The notes under the pieces: model-generated
Database searches by the model: none
What the model was told of the DNA's origin: nothing
What the model saw: the letters and a program-made list of their open reading frames with translations, nothing else
Made by a program: the position numbers and the translations under genes
Part shown: in pieces, positions 27,159 to 36,930 of the stretch
How positions within the stretch are numbered: the stretch's first letter is position 1
Layout: each line of letters starts with the position of its first letter
Source of the DNA: Psychrobacter pacificensis
GTDB taxonomy: Bacteria > Pseudomonadota > Gammaproteobacteria > Pseudomonadales > Moraxellaceae
DNA: 64,000 bases
NCBI RefSeq assembly: GCF_900101915.1
Contig: NZ_FNAL01000005.1
Coordinates: forward strand, 62,001-126,000
Direction: 5' to 3'

Positions 27159-28859
27159 TTATAGCGTTTGCGGGTTGTCTGATATGTGCTGCTCACGTAG
27201 CTTTTGACGCAATACTTTACCGACATTACTTTTTGGTAGTTCGCTGACAAACTCGATATGACGCGGGCACTTATAACCCGTTAAATTGTCCAATGCAAAC
27301 TCTTTGATGTCTTCTTTGGTGACATTGTTGTCTGCAGGCACAATATAGATTTTGACGGCTTCACCTTGTTTTTCATCAGGGATACCAATCACGGCGCAAT
27401 CGACGATACCTTCATGGTCAAGCATGACCGCTTCAATCTCATTTGGAAATACATTGAATCCTGACACCAAAATCATATCTTTTTTACGGTCTAGTAAAGT
27501 GAAGTAGCCTTTTTCATCCATGCTCACAATATCGCCAGTACGGAAGTAACCATCGCTTGTGAAATCATTGGTATTGTCTCGATTGAAATAGCCTGACATG
27601 ACGTTTGGGCCTTTGATGCACATCTCACCTGCCTCATGCATGGCGACACGTTCACCATTTTCGTCGACGACGATGATATCGACACTAGGAACTGGTATGC
27701 CGATTGTACCGTTGAACTTACGATCAGTAATGACGTTGGCGGTACCCGCTGCAACACCTTCAGTCATACCCCAACCTTCAACCATCGGACAGCCAGTAAC
27801 TTCTAACCAACGGGCTGCTGTTTGCTCGGTTGCCGCCATACCACCCGCCTGAGTGATACGCAATGAGCTAAAGTCCAAATCTTTGAAATTTGGCTGATCA
27901 AGTAAACCTTTAAACAAAGTGTTTACCGCAGGGAAAATATGGAACGGTTGTTTTGATAGCGTTTTGATAAACCCTGGCATATCACGCGGATTCGGTACCA
28001 ATATAAAGGTGTAGCCTGAACGCATACCAAGTAAGCTGAGCATAAACGCAAAAATATGATAGAGCGGCAATGCCATTACCATATTGATATATACCTCATT
28101 GATATCTGAGGTGACTGGACGATACCATGCTTCTGATTGCATCGCCGCTGCGACGACATTACGCTGCGTCAAAACAGCACCCTTAGACAGACCCGTTGTG
28201 CCGCCTGTGTACTGCAAAATCGCTTTTTGCTGCAAGGTGGCTTTGGGTGCTTGAAGCGGTAGATTACGTCCTTTTTTCAGTACTTCAGGGAATTTCGTGA
28301 CGTTGTACTTAGGGTCATTTAGATTGTATTTAGGCACTAAGCGTTTGACTTGACGGATAATGGTATTTACCAAAATACCTTTTAAGCCCATCATATCGCC
28401 CATTTTTGAGAGGACAATCCGTTTGATATTGGTTTCTTCGATAACCTGCTCTAGCGCTTGAGCAAAGTTATCCACCACAAAAATCACCTGAGCGCCTGAG
28501 TCATTCAATTGATGACGCAGCTCGCGACCTGTATATAGTGGGTTGATCGGGGTACAGACGTAACCTGCGCGTAAGATACCAATCATGATTGGTAAATATT
28601 GTGGGACGTTTGGCATCATGAGTGCCACGACGCTGCCTTTAGGTAAGCCTTGAGCTTGTAACCATGCTGCTACTGCCAATGATGCTTTGTCAACGTCATC
28701 ATAAGTATGAGTCACACCCATGCAGATAGTCATCGGATGCATACGAAAACGGTTGAAGCACTCTTCATACAACTCTATGAGGCTTTCATATTGATCGGGA
28801 TTAATGGTCTTGGGTACGTTTTCTGGGTATTGAGCAAGCCAAGGTTTCTCTACTGTCAT
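27159..28859 (-). CDS. fadD: Long-chain fatty acid-CoA ligase, copy 1
   Basis: FadD activates fatty acids to acyl-CoA with ATP at the inner membrane. The 566 residues carry the AMP-binding motif ILQYTGGTTGLSKGAVLTQRN near 210-230, VEGWGMTEGVAAGTANV near 355, GYFRTGDIVSMDEKGYF near 450, and DRKKDMILVSGFNVFPNEIE near 470 (fatty acyl-CoA synthetase signature). Compared with the usual YGMTE, the motif here is WGMTE. AAGGACGC lies just before the ATG. A second copy lies directly upstream on the same strand, with a terminator between them, so the two can be controlled separately. Confidence 0.94.
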   Translation of the reverse strand: MTVEKPWLAQYPENVPKTINPDQYESLIELYEECFNRFRMHPMTICMGVTHTYDDVDKASLAVAAWLQAQGLPKGSVVALMMPNVPQYLPIMIGILRAGYVCTPINPLYTGRELRHQLNDSGAQVIFVVDNFAQALEQVIEETNIKRIVLSKMGDMMGLKGILVNTIIRQVKRLVPKYNLNDPKYNVTKFPEVLKKGRNLPLQAPKATLQQKAILQYTGGTTGLSKGAVLTQRNVVAAAMQSEAWYRPVTSDINEVYINMVMALPLYHIFAFMLSLLGMRSGYTFILVPNPRDMPGFIKTLSKQPFHIFPAVNTLFKGLLDQPNFKDLDFSSLRITQAGGMAATEQTAARWLEVTGCPMVEGWGMTEGVAAGTANVITDRKFNGTIGIPVPSVDIIVVDENGERVAMHEAGEMCIKGPNVMSGYFNRDNTNDFTSDGYFRTGDIVSMDEKGYFTLLDRKKDMILVSGFNVFPNEIEAVMLDHEGIVDCAVIGIPDEKQGEAVKIYIVPADNNVTKEDIKEFALDNLTGYKCPRHIEFVSELPKSNVGKVLRQKLREQHISDNPQTL

Positions 28860-29420
28860 GCCAAGCGTCCTTAAATTAAGATAAGTTAAGGGTCTATAAA
28901 AAAGTAGTCACATCCATGTCGACGATATACATCAGTGCTCTTTGAGCGATGAATTGTCGAGTGCTATCCTTTGTTTTCACATACTGCTAACGTACAGAGT
29001 CCTCTATAAAATTTGATTTAACTACCAAGACTAAACGCTTAATAAATACGCTTCTGGGTAGATCAAATAACGGGTTACTGTTTCTAAAATTGAAATACCT
29101 TTCAAATCAACAGTTTTGACGTGTCTAAAGTCAATATTCGATTAATCTAAATCGACAGAAAACTTAGTGACACATTGCGGGCTTACATTAACATAACTAC
29201 AACTAAACTCGTTACATGCATACGAGAACTTGGTAGTTTATATTTGGGTTTGATATAGGAAAAAATATATGTTGGAGAGTAAAGGGTATACAGAATTGAT
29301 CAGAGTAGATAAAAATTTGTGCTCGATACATTTAGCTTTCAATGAGACATTCAAAGCAAATAGGCGCAACAAAAAAGCGCCTTATTATTGATATAGGGCG
29401 CTTTTTTCAAGAGAAGTTAC
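28860..29420. other. Intergenic region between the two fadD genes
   Basis: No gene is supported. The left part is upstream of fadD copy 1; the right end holds the copy 2 terminator (29371-29407). The AT-rich middle (29000-29340) shows nothing I can name. Confidence 0.5.
29371..29407 (-). terminator. Terminator of fadD copy 2
   Basis: AAAAAAGCGCC (29371-29381) pairs with GGCGCTTTTTT (29397-29407). Read on the minus strand it follows the copy 2 stop by 13 bp and ends in a T-run. Confidence 0.85.
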
Positions 29421-31118
29421 TTATTGTTGAGGGTGGTCTGCATGATGTTTCTCACGCAGTTTTTGACGTAATACTTTACCAACATTACTCTTTGGCAGAT
29501 CACTCACAAATTCAATATAGCGCGGACATTTATAACCCGTTAAGTTGTCCAACGCAAATTCTTTGATAGCTTCTTTGGTGACATTGTTGTCCGCAGGCAC
29601 CACATAGATTTTGACTGCCTCGCCTTGGCGCTCATCAGGAATACCAATGACCGCACAATCAACGATACCGTCGCAGTCAAGCATGACAGACTCAATCTCA
29701 TTAGGAAAGACGTTAAAACCAGAGACCAAAATCATGTCTTTTTTACGGTCCAACAGTCTAAAATAGCCTTTTTCATCCATACTAACGATATCACCAGTAC
29801 GGAAGTAACCATCGCTGGTAAAGTCATCACTGCTGTCTCTGTTTAAATAACCTGAGGTGACGTTAGGGCCTTTGATACACAGCTCGCCTGCTTGGTTTAC
29901 ACCGACGCGCTTGCCCTCATCATCAATCACAATGGCATCGACGCTAGGGACAGGCACACCAATTGTTCCGTTAAACTTACGATCTGTGATGACGTTGGCC
30001 GTACCGACCGCCACGCCTTCGGTCATCCCCCAACCTTCGATCATCGCACAGCCAGTGGTCTCAAGCCAGCGAGTGGCGGTTTGTTCGGTCGCCGCCATAC
30101 CACCTGCCTGCGAGATACGTAGCGAGCTAAAATCTAGGTGTTTAAAGTCTGGATGATCTAGCAAGCCTTTAAACAGCGTATTGACCGCTGGAAAAATATG
30201 GAAAGGCTGTTTTGATAAGGTTTTGATAAACCCTGGTATATCGCGCGGGTTGGGTATCAAAATAAAGGTATAACCTGAGCGCATGCCGAGCAAGCTGAGC
30301 ATAAAGGCAAAGATATGATACAGCGGTAGCGCCATGACCATATTGATATATACCTCATTGATCTCAGAGGTGATAGGGCGGGTCCAAGCCTCTGATTGCA
30401 TCGCCGCCGCCACGATATTACGCTGCGACAAGATGGCACCCTTTGATAATCCTGTCGTGCCGCCGGTATATTGCAAAAACGCCTTTTGATCAAGTGACAT
30501 TTTTGGCTTTTGAAAGGGAAGGTTTTTGCCTTTTTTGAGCACATCAGGGAGTTTGGTGACTTGATACTTTGGGTCGTTGAGCTTGTATTTGGGGACCAGA
30601 CGTTTGACTTGGCGAATGATGGTATTGACCAAGATGCCTTTGAGCCCCATCATATCACCCATTTTTGATAAGACAATACGTTTGATTTTGGTCTCGCCGA
30701 TGACCTGCTCGAGCGCTTGGGCAAAGTTGTCTACCACAAAGATAATTTGTGCGCCTGAGTCGTTGAGCTGATGACGCAGCTCGCGGCCTGTATAGAGTGG
30801 ATTGACTGGGGTGCATACATAGCCTGCCCGCAAGATACCAATCATCGTGGGCAGATATTGCGGCACGTTTGGCATCATCAGTGCCACCACACTGCCTTGT
30901 GGTAGTCCCTGAGATTGTAGCCATGCGGCGACGGCCAACGAGGCTTTATCCACATCATGATAAGTATGAGTCACACCCATACAGATACTCATAGGGTGCA
31001 TACGAAAGCGGTCAAAGCATTCCTCGTACAGCTCCATTATGCTGCTATATCTATCAGGGTTGATAGTCTTAGGTACACCATCGGGATAATTGGCAAGCCA
31101 AGGTTTGTTCGGCATCAT
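29421..31118 (-). CDS. fadD: Long-chain fatty acid-CoA ligase, copy 2
   Basis: A paralog of the neighbouring fadD, colinear over its whole 565 residues and very similar by eye (both contain QYTGGTTGLSKGA, MVMALPLYHIFAFMLSLLG and DRKKDMILVSGFNVFPNE). The reading frame is open up to 31238, but the real start is almost certainly ATG at 31118: CAAGGACGC lies just upstream, exactly as at copy 1, and the protein then starts MMPNKPWLANYPDGVPKTIN, matching copy 1. Tandem copies may differ in chain-length preference or regulation. Confidence 0.94.
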   Translation of the reverse strand: MMPNKPWLANYPDGVPKTINPDRYSSIMELYEECFDRFRMHPMSICMGVTHTYHDVDKASLAVAAWLQSQGLPQGSVVALMMPNVPQYLPTMIGILRAGYVCTPVNPLYTGRELRHQLNDSGAQIIFVVDNFAQALEQVIGETKIKRIVLSKMGDMMGLKGILVNTIIRQVKRLVPKYKLNDPKYQVTKLPDVLKKGKNLPFQKPKMSLDQKAFLQYTGGTTGLSKGAILSQRNIVAAAMQSEAWTRPITSEINEVYINMVMALPLYHIFAFMLSLLGMRSGYTFILIPNPRDIPGFIKTLSKQPFHIFPAVNTLFKGLLDHPDFKHLDFSSLRISQAGGMAATEQTATRWLETTGCAMIEGWGMTEGVAVGTANVITDRKFNGTIGVPVPSVDAIVIDDEGKRVGVNQAGELCIKGPNVTSGYLNRDSSDDFTSDGYFRTGDIVSMDEKGYFRLLDRKKDMILVSGFNVFPNEIESVMLDCDGIVDCAVIGIPDERQGEAVKIYVVPADNNVTKEAIKEFALDNLTGYKCPRYIEFVSDLPKSNVGKVLRQKLREKHHADHPQQ

Positions 31119-31687
31119 AGTCAGCGTCCTTGCAGTTTGATATAGGTGAATGTTTTTTAAGAAAGCAGTCATATGCATGCCAATATCACAAATCAGCATT
31201 AATGTGATTAACCCGCTATTGGATGCAGTAACGTCCATGTCTGCTTGCTGTTGTTGCCGTTGTTCAATCTAATTAACTACTGATGGGTGAGTTAAATGAA
31301 TCAAACAATTAGATAATCCGATGACAGAAATAACCTGTATTTCAAGTAGATATTATCTGGTTTTTGCAACTACGGTATCAAAAAAACGATACATTTAAGC
31401 AATACAGTAGCATGAATAATGTTGAAGACAATAATAGAAAGCAAGACTGAGCAGTACATAGATGAAGCTGAACACTACAGCAGGTATATGATGTATAAGA
31501 AATTTGCTACCGCAAGATAAGTTTTTGAGTGAGTCAAACGTGTCAATAGGGTAGAAGGGTTTATTGATAAAACAGAGAAGTGATTGCGTAAGTATTAAAA
31601 TGGATATGACTCATTCATGGTGCAAGTCACTAAGCTGGCAACGTTTGATGGTCAATAAGATGAATATCATGCAAAGAGAAAATGGCA
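31119..31687. other. Intergenic region upstream of fadD copy 2
   Basis: These 569 bp have no convincing gene. The region lies between the fadD copy 2 start and the fetB stop, both on the minus strand, so it should contain the fadD promoter and the end of the fet transcript. No clear terminator hairpin was seen. Confidence 0.45.
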
Positions 31688-32515
31688 TCAATGAGGCAGA
31701 ACAAACTGCTTGTTTTTATTAAAAAAGCGTCGATAAATGAGCAGCGCGCTGATGGTACAGCCAAGTGTGCTACTCACACAGATCAAAAACATCGTGATTA
31801 TTTGATAGCGGACCGCTTGTGTGGGGTCGGCACCAGCCAATATTTGCCCCGTCATCATACCGGGCAAGCTGACAATACCGACGACTAGCATAGAGTTGAG
31901 CGTTGGGGTCATGCCATTTGTGATTGCGGCACGAATCTGCTCATGGACGGCCTCAAATGGTCGAGCAGAAAGACTCAGCATCATCTCGATACGCCCTTGC
32001 TGCTCATGAAAAGCTTCGATCAACTGATTGCTCGTTAATGAGATGGCAGTCAAAGAATTGCCTAATATCAGCCCCAGTATAGGAATAATGAATTGCGGCG
32101 TATACCAAGGCTGTACTCTTAGGATAACGATCATCGCTATTGCAGTGACCAGTGTCGCTGAGGTGCCGACGGCTATTAGCGTATCGGTTAGCAACCCTTT
32201 ATAGCTGCGTTTGACACGATTTTTGGCAGCACTCCCTGCAATCAGGGTCATAATGGTCAAAATCAGCAACACTTCATACCACTGCTCACGGGCAAAAATC
32301 CATGCCAGTATCAGACCGATAAAGCTAAGCTGCACAATGGTGCGAATAGCAGCTATCAACAGCGTTTTTGTCAGTTTTAAGCGCAGTTGCCATGAGATGA
32401 GTAATACGATGATAATCATACAACTGGCAAGCGCAATATCACTGTAAGTTAAAAATACTTGCATATGATTCATACCGTTGATGGGGCTCATTATAAAGGA
32501 AGGCAGTAATGTCAT
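31688..32515 (-). CDS. fetB: FetB-type ABC transporter permease (iron/metal export)
   Basis: FetB with FetA forms an ABC exporter linked in E. coli to iron efflux and peroxide resistance. The 275-residue protein has about seven hydrophobic segments, beginning at IALASCMIIIVLLI, and the family motifs FIIPILGLILGNSLTA near 145-160, SLSARPFEAVHEQIRAAI near 180-200 and VGIVSLPGMMTGQILAGADP near 215. The cytoplasmic SLSARP segment probably contacts the ATPase. ATG at 32515 is used; an in-frame GTG lies at 32521 and later Met codons (around 32491 and 32473) are possible. It lies 52 bp after fetA. Confidence 0.9.
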   Translation of the reverse strand: MTLLPSFIMSPINGMNHMQVFLTYSDIALASCMIIIVLLISWQLRLKLTKTLLIAAIRTIVQLSFIGLILAWIFAREQWYEVLLILTIMTLIAGSAAKNRVKRSYKGLLTDTLIAVGTSATLVTAIAMIVILRVQPWYTPQFIIPILGLILGNSLTAISLTSNQLIEAFHEQQGRIEMMLSLSARPFEAVHEQIRAAITNGMTPTLNSMLVVGIVSLPGMMTGQILAGADPTQAVRYQIITMFLICVSSTLGCTISALLIYRRFFNKNKQFVLPH

Positions 32516-32567
32516 GAGCACGATGTAATGAAGGTTTCGAGCAAGTTTTTGAGCATCATATCGTGCC

Positions 32568-33404
32568 CTAGGGCGCTTCGGTTAGTACACCTGCTTGCAT
32601 ATGCCAATGTCTACTGGCCAATGACATAATCTCTTTGGTATCGTGAGTTACCCATAATAACGAGCGCTGCCTGTTGGCCTGCAACCATCTCATCAGCAAG
32701 CTGACCAACTGCGCTGAGGTGTCGATATCTAGCGCGGCGGTTGGCTCATCTAGTAATAGTACTCGCGGATTGAGTTGTAGTAGGCGTAAGGTATTGACCA
32801 GCTGACGCTCACCACCCGATAAGTGGTTGGCCTCTTGTTGCAAAAAGTCTGCATTTTTATTCAAAGACGCAAGTTGGGTCAAATGCCAGTTTATATCAAA
32901 ACTTTGGGTCTGATGCGCGTCTAAAGCATAAGGCATCTTTAAATTATCAAGGACATTGCCCTCTAACAGCTGTGGCTGTTGAGCAAGCAGCGCCACTTGC
33001 TTGCGCCAAGTAATTGGCGATGTGGTGTGAATGCTTTCATCTCGCTGATGTGGTGTGGCATCACTACGCAAATGAATATCACCAGTGCTCATCGGCAACA
33101 ATCCTGCCAGCACCCGCAAGAGGACAGATTTGCCACTACCAGAAGCCCCTGTCAACACGGTGATTTGACCTGTTAGTAGCTTACCACTCGCACCGTTTAT
33201 CAATATGCGGCTATGAGGCGATAGTCCATCAGATAGCGCATTTTTTTGTCGCTTATTTAACCACCTTTGATAGAGTTTATGCGGTACAAAGGTTTTTGTC
33301 TGTTCACCACTACTATGCTTAGGATTATCGCTACCGACTACCGGCCTGCCATGCACCCAGAGATTATTAAATTCAAGCAAAGTTCTATCAGGATCAATGC
33401 GCAT
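32568..33404 (-). CDS. fetA: FetA-type ABC transporter ATP-binding protein
   Basis: The ATPase partner of FetB. Its 278 residues include Walker A LTGASGSGKSVLLRVLAGLL near 92-111, a Q-loop region LAQQPQLLEG, the ABC signature HLSGGERQLVNTLRLLQ near 198, Walker B VLLLDEPTAALD near 218-229 and the switch His in LWVTHDTKE. An insertion of about 45 residues before the P-loop (near residues 33-80) is longer than in E. coli FetA. It starts 6 bp after the thioesterase stop, so the three genes form one operon. Confidence 0.9.
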   Translation of the reverse strand: MRIDPDRTLLEFNNLWVHGRPVVGSDNPKHSSGEQTKTFVPHKLYQRWLNKRQKNALSDGLSPHSRILINGASGKLLTGQITVLTGASGSGKSVLLRVLAGLLPMSTGDIHLRSDATPHQRDESIHTTSPITWRKQVALLAQQPQLLEGNVLDNLKMPYALDAHQTQSFDINWHLTQLASLNKNADFLQQEANHLSGGERQLVNTLRLLQLNPRVLLLDEPTAALDIDTSAQLVSLLMRWLQANRQRSLLWVTHDTKEIMSLASRHWHMQAGVLTEAP

Positions 33405-33410
33405 AGCGTT

Positions 33411-33998
33411 CTACAGTCGCTCGTTCGTTTGCTCACTAATCGCCTGCTCAATGGCATCGCGTAGCTCTTTTGGTACACGGATAGGTCGCATGGGTGTGGT
33501 ATTTACTGCGTTGTCAGGTTGAGCGTTATTTGTTTCGTTATTAGCCATTGGTTCTGGCTTAACGAGGTTTTGTACACAAGCAATGACGATTTTAGTGCTA
33601 CTTAATATCTGGCTAGTGGTTTTGTCTGTAGCGCTATTATCTGATGTGCTACGGCGAATGCTTTGATAAAATATGATGCTAGCAGGCTTTAGCTCTACTT
33701 TATCGATACGTACAGAGATGACTTCATCTAAGAGAATGGCTCTCTTGTATTGTAAATCCGCCTGACTCACGACAAAATGCTGTATGTCGCCATCATCAGT
33801 TTGCAAAAAATAACCGTTTAGACCCAGCTTGGTAAACCAATCGCGGCGGCAGTTCTCAAAAAACACCAGATGGTTGGCATGATAAACGATGCCACCTGCA
33901 TCCGTATGGTTGATGTAGACGTTATAATCTTTAGCAAATAGTGGTTCAATGTCGTTATTTACGGCTGTATTTGTATTTTTATGCTCAGTTGTCGTCAT
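33411..33998 (-). CDS. YbgC-like acyl-CoA thioesterase (hotdog fold)
   Basis: A 195-residue protein with a 4HBT-type hotdog domain at about residues 22-150: DYNVYINHTDAGGIVYHANHLVFFENCRRDW contains the Asp of the active site (in HTDAGG) and the YHANHL helix. The C-terminal 45 residues (PEPMANNETNNAQPDNAVN and onward) are a low-complexity polar tail. YbgC enzymes hydrolyse short or malonyl-type acyl-CoAs and are often tied to the Tol-Pal system, but here the gene is upstream of fetA with a 6-bp gap. Its substrate is not evident. Confidence 0.82.
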   Translation of the reverse strand: MTTTEHKNTNTAVNNDIEPLFAKDYNVYINHTDAGGIVYHANHLVFFENCRRDWFTKLGLNGYFLQTDDGDIQHFVVSQADLQYKRAILLDEVISVRIDKVELKPASIIFYQSIRRSTSDNSATDKTTSQILSSTKIVIACVQNLVKPEPMANNETNNAQPDNAVNTTPMRPIRVPKELRDAIEQAISEQTNERL

Positions 33999-34312
33999 AA
34001 CGGGCTCAGTATTTTTGATAAAGGTTGTTTAGCGAACGTAATTTATATATGTGGGCAAATAAGAAACCCGACAAGAAATAGTCTCTATTAGATCTCTTGC
34101 AAAAGTACCAGTTCATTGACTTCCACTGACGGAGTTACAAGGGCTGACGATGACTTATGCAAGAAGTCTATTATATTTATAATAAGCGCTACTCTAGCTC
34201 AAGATATAAGGCCATGCAACAGCTAGGGCAGCCTAGGTCTGTTATCATAGGCATTTGCATCGTATACATCTATATCAGCATCGTATTTTAATCAATCAGT
34301 ATAGGACAGTTT
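33999..34312. other. Divergent region between the thioesterase and xthA genes
   Basis: No gene is present. It contains an inverted-repeat element (34087-34173). Promoters for the flanking genes must lie here but none was clear. Confidence 0.45.
34087..34173. repeat. Short element with imperfect inverted-repeat ends
   Basis: TATTAGATCTCTTGCAAAAG begins at 34087 and the reverse complement of 34153-34173 reads TAATAGACTTCTTGCATAAG. About 17 of 21 positions match. The CTTGCA core resembles ends of IS5-type elements. At 87 bp it could be a decayed MITE or an internal-deletion remnant. Confidence 0.5.
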
Positions 34313-35137
34313 ATGACCCGTTTTGTCAGTTTTAATATCAATGGTATCCGCGCTCGCCAGCATCAGCTTGAGGCAGTGCGCGAAGTAATCGATCCTGATG
34401 TCATGGGTCTACAAGAGACCAAAGTCCATGACGATCAATTTCCACTTGATGACATAAAAGCTCTAGGATATCACGTAGAGTATTTCGGGCAAAAAGGACA
34501 TTATGGCGTGGCACTACTGTCAAAAGTTGCGCCTATATTTGTACAAAAAGGCTTTCCTGGTGATGACGAAGAAGCACAAAAGCGTTTTATACATGCACGC
34601 TATGAGCTTGAAGGGCGTGAAGTAGATGTGCTCAATGGTTATTTTCCACAAGGAGAGAGCCAAGACCATCCGATCAAATTTCCGATGAAGCGTGCTTATT
34701 ATGCAGATTTAATGGCTTATATTGATGCACTAAAGGCAGAAGGTCGTTCGATCATTGTCATGGGTGATATGAATATTGCACCAGAGGACATCGATATCGG
34801 TATCGGTGAGGTCAATGCAAAGCGCTGGTTAAAAAATAGAAAAACCTCATTTTTGCCAGAGGAACGCGAATGGTACTCAGCATTAATGTCGCGTGAGTTG
34901 ACCGATACGTACCGTTTGCATTATCCAGAGAGTACAGAGTTATATAGTTGGTTCGATTATCGCAGCCGCGGCTTTAATGATGAACCCAAGCGCGGTTTAC
35001 GTATCGATCATATTTTATGCACCTCAGACCTCGTTAGTGAATGCATTGGTGCTGGCATCAGCTATGAGCTACGCGCTATGGAAAAACCCTCTGACCATGC
35101 ACCCATTTGGTCAGCATTCGATCTAAAAAAACCGTAA
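34313..35137 (+). CDS. xthA: Exodeoxyribonuclease III
   Basis: XthA is the apurinic/apyrimidinic endonuclease and 3'-5' exonuclease of base excision repair. The 274 residues carry the exonuclease-endonuclease-phosphatase fold: [13 protein letters not shown] at the start (metal-site Asn), [14 protein letters not shown] near 32-45 (metal-binding Glu), [10 protein letters not shown] near 63, [15 protein letters not shown] near 148-162 (catalytic Asp and Asn), and [12 protein letters not shown] near 229 with PSDHAPIW near 262 (Asp-His pair). It stands alone. Nothing unusual. Confidence 0.95.
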   Translation: MTRFVSFNINGIRARQHQLEAVREVIDPDVMGLQETKVHDDQFPLDDIKALGYHVEYFGQKGHYGVALLSKVAPIFVQKGFPGDDEEAQKRFIHARYELEGREVDVLNGYFPQGESQDHPIKFPMKRAYYADLMAYIDALKAEGRSIIVMGDMNIAPEDIDIGIGEVNAKRWLKNRKTSFLPEEREWYSALMSRELTDTYRLHYPESTELYSWFDYRSRGFNDEPKRGLRIDHILCTSDLVSECIGAGISYELRAMEKPSDHAPIWSAFDLKKP

Positions 35138-35310
35138 TATTCAGATATATAGTCAATCCACTATAAAGGCGTTACGGCGTTAACCTTGCTTGAAGTATGA
35201 CAGATACATCTGCACTCGGTTGCCTTGTACCACCTTTAAATTGGATCAATTATAGTGTTTATTGCATCACCTAAAAACAACGATAAAAATTGAAAAATAA
35301 GGATTTTACT

Positions 35311-36534
35311 ATGTCTGTTGGAAACGTAGCAGTACCTGATATTATTTATCCCATTGATGGCATTAAGCTGAGCGCAACTGCCGCGGGCGTACGCTACAAA
35401 AATCGTGATGATTTGGTCGTGATTGAAATCGCTGAACATGCCACGACCGCAGTTGTCACGACCAAAAATACATTTTGCGCCGCGCCTGTACGTATATTAC
35501 GTGAGCACTTTACCAAGGCTAGTCCGCGTTATCTGGTAACCAATACAGGTAATGCAAACGCAGGGACGGGCGCTGATGGTAAACGCCGCGCTACTGAAAT
35601 CTGTATTGCCTTGGCTAAAAAAGCTGGCGTAGAGGCTAATACAGTATTGCCATTCTCTACTGGCGTGATTGGCGAGCCATTAAATAGTGACGCGGTCATT
35701 GCAGGCTTAGACGATGCGTTAGCGAACTTAGCCTCTGATAACTGGTTGGCTGCTGCTAACGGTATCCGAACGACAGATACTGTCCCTAAGCTTGCAAGCC
35801 AAAAAGTCGACGTTGCAGGTACTAGCTATCATATCACTGGCATGTCAAAAGGCTCAGGCATGATACGTCCAAATATGGCGACTATGCTGGGTTATGTCGC
35901 AACCGATGCCAATATCGCGGCCGACTTATTGCAAGAGATGCTCAGCGCTATCAATGAGCAGTCGTTTAACCGTATTACCGTTGATGGGGATACATCGACC
36001 AACGACTGCTGCGTGTTGATTGCGACAGGTGCTGCCAGCTCAGAGGTGATTGATAGTCCAGCGCATCCGCATTATCAGGCCGTTTTTGATGCACTGCGCG
36101 ACGTCTTTGTACGCCTAGCGCAGCTTATCGTGCGTGATGGTGAAGGGGCGACCAAGTTTATGACGGTTAAAGTGACTGGCGGGCAGACCACGCAAGAGTG
36201 CTGTGATGTGGCTTATGCTGTGGCGCATTCGCCGCTGGTAAAAACGGCGTTCTTTGCGAGTGATGCAAACTGGGGGCGCATCTTGGCGGCAGTCGGTTAT
36301 GCTGGTATTGACGACCTAGACACCGAGCAAGTTGATGTGTATTTAGATGAGGTGATGATTTGTCAAAATGGCGGTGTCGCGCCCAGCTATACAGAAGAAG
36401 CAGGTAAAAAAGTCATGAGCCGCGCTGAGATTACTATTCACATTGATTTGGCTCGTGGTGATGCTAGCGATACGGTGTATACCTGCGATTTGTCATACGA
36501 CTACGTCAAAATAAACGCTGACTATCGCAGTTAG
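35311..36534 (+). CDS. argJ: Bifunctional glutamate N-acetyltransferase / ornithine acetyltransferase
   Basis: ArgJ recycles the acetyl group from N-acetylornithine to glutamate and in bifunctional forms also uses acetyl-CoA. The 407 residues show TNTGNANAGTG near 77-87, GMSKGSGMIRPNMATMLGY near 177-195, where the precursor is cut before Thr191 of ATML, TVDGDTSTNDC near 224, and the late SDANWGRILAAVGYAG. The frame is open from a TTG at 35290, but TAAGGA at 35298-35303 places the start at ATG 35311. Whether it is mono- or bifunctional cannot be told by eye. Confidence 0.95.
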   Translation: MSVGNVAVPDIIYPIDGIKLSATAAGVRYKNRDDLVVIEIAEHATTAVVTTKNTFCAAPVRILREHFTKASPRYLVTNTGNANAGTGADGKRRATEICIALAKKAGVEANTVLPFSTGVIGEPLNSDAVIAGLDDALANLASDNWLAAANGIRTTDTVPKLASQKVDVAGTSYHITGMSKGSGMIRPNMATMLGYVATDANIAADLLQEMLSAINEQSFNRITVDGDTSTNDCCVLIATGAASSEVIDSPAHPHYQAVFDALRDVFVRLAQLIVRDGEGATKFMTVKVTGGQTTQECCDVAYAVAHSPLVKTAFFASDANWGRILAAVGYAGIDDLDTEQVDVYLDEVMICQNGGVAPSYTEEAGKKVMSRAEITIHIDLARGDASDTVYTCDLSYDYVKINADYRS

Positions 36535-36930
36535 AAACGGTCTTAAAAGTTTCAATCTTGACAGATTTTTTAAATCTATTTATAAAAAGCCAGAGTGATT
36601 ATTGCTCTGGCTTTTTTATGTCTAATATTAAGCTGTTATCAAATTACTCTGCTATTCAATACGCTTTATTAACATCAGTTGCAAAAGCTGACGTTACTTT
36701 ACAAAGCAGTCATAGAGAGTAAGGTGAATTGCGACCTATACTTGCTGGGGTAAACAGATGATATTCACTACATCGCTAGTAAAGCTGGCTAGAGATTTCA
36801 ATTAGCGTGACTCTAAATATCATCATGATAGAAAGAAGCTTTGTTGTATGAAGAAATGCAGTAGAGTTTTTAAAATAATAAATTTAGATAGAAAATGAAG
36901 AATTATTACCAATTATCTGAGGATTGAATA
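36535..36930. other. Intergenic region between argJ and the DUF4377 lipoprotein
   Basis: After the argJ terminator (36584-36617) about 310 bp of AT-rich DNA hold no gene. The lipoprotein's promoter should be here. GAGGATT precedes its ATG. Confidence 0.45.
36584..36617 (+). terminator. Rho-independent terminator of argJ
   Basis: AAAAAGCCAGAG (36584-36595) pairs with CTCTGGCTTTTT (36605-36616), ending in a T-run. It starts 49 bp after the stop. Confidence 0.88.

Noticed and set aside
31119-31238. A 40-residue N-terminal extension of fadD copy 2
   Set aside because: Copy 1 has no equivalent, and a good ribosome site directly precedes the ATG at 31118.
35290-35310. TTG start of argJ seven codons earlier
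   Set aside because: The ribosome site TAAGGA lies inside this stretch and serves the ATG at 35311.
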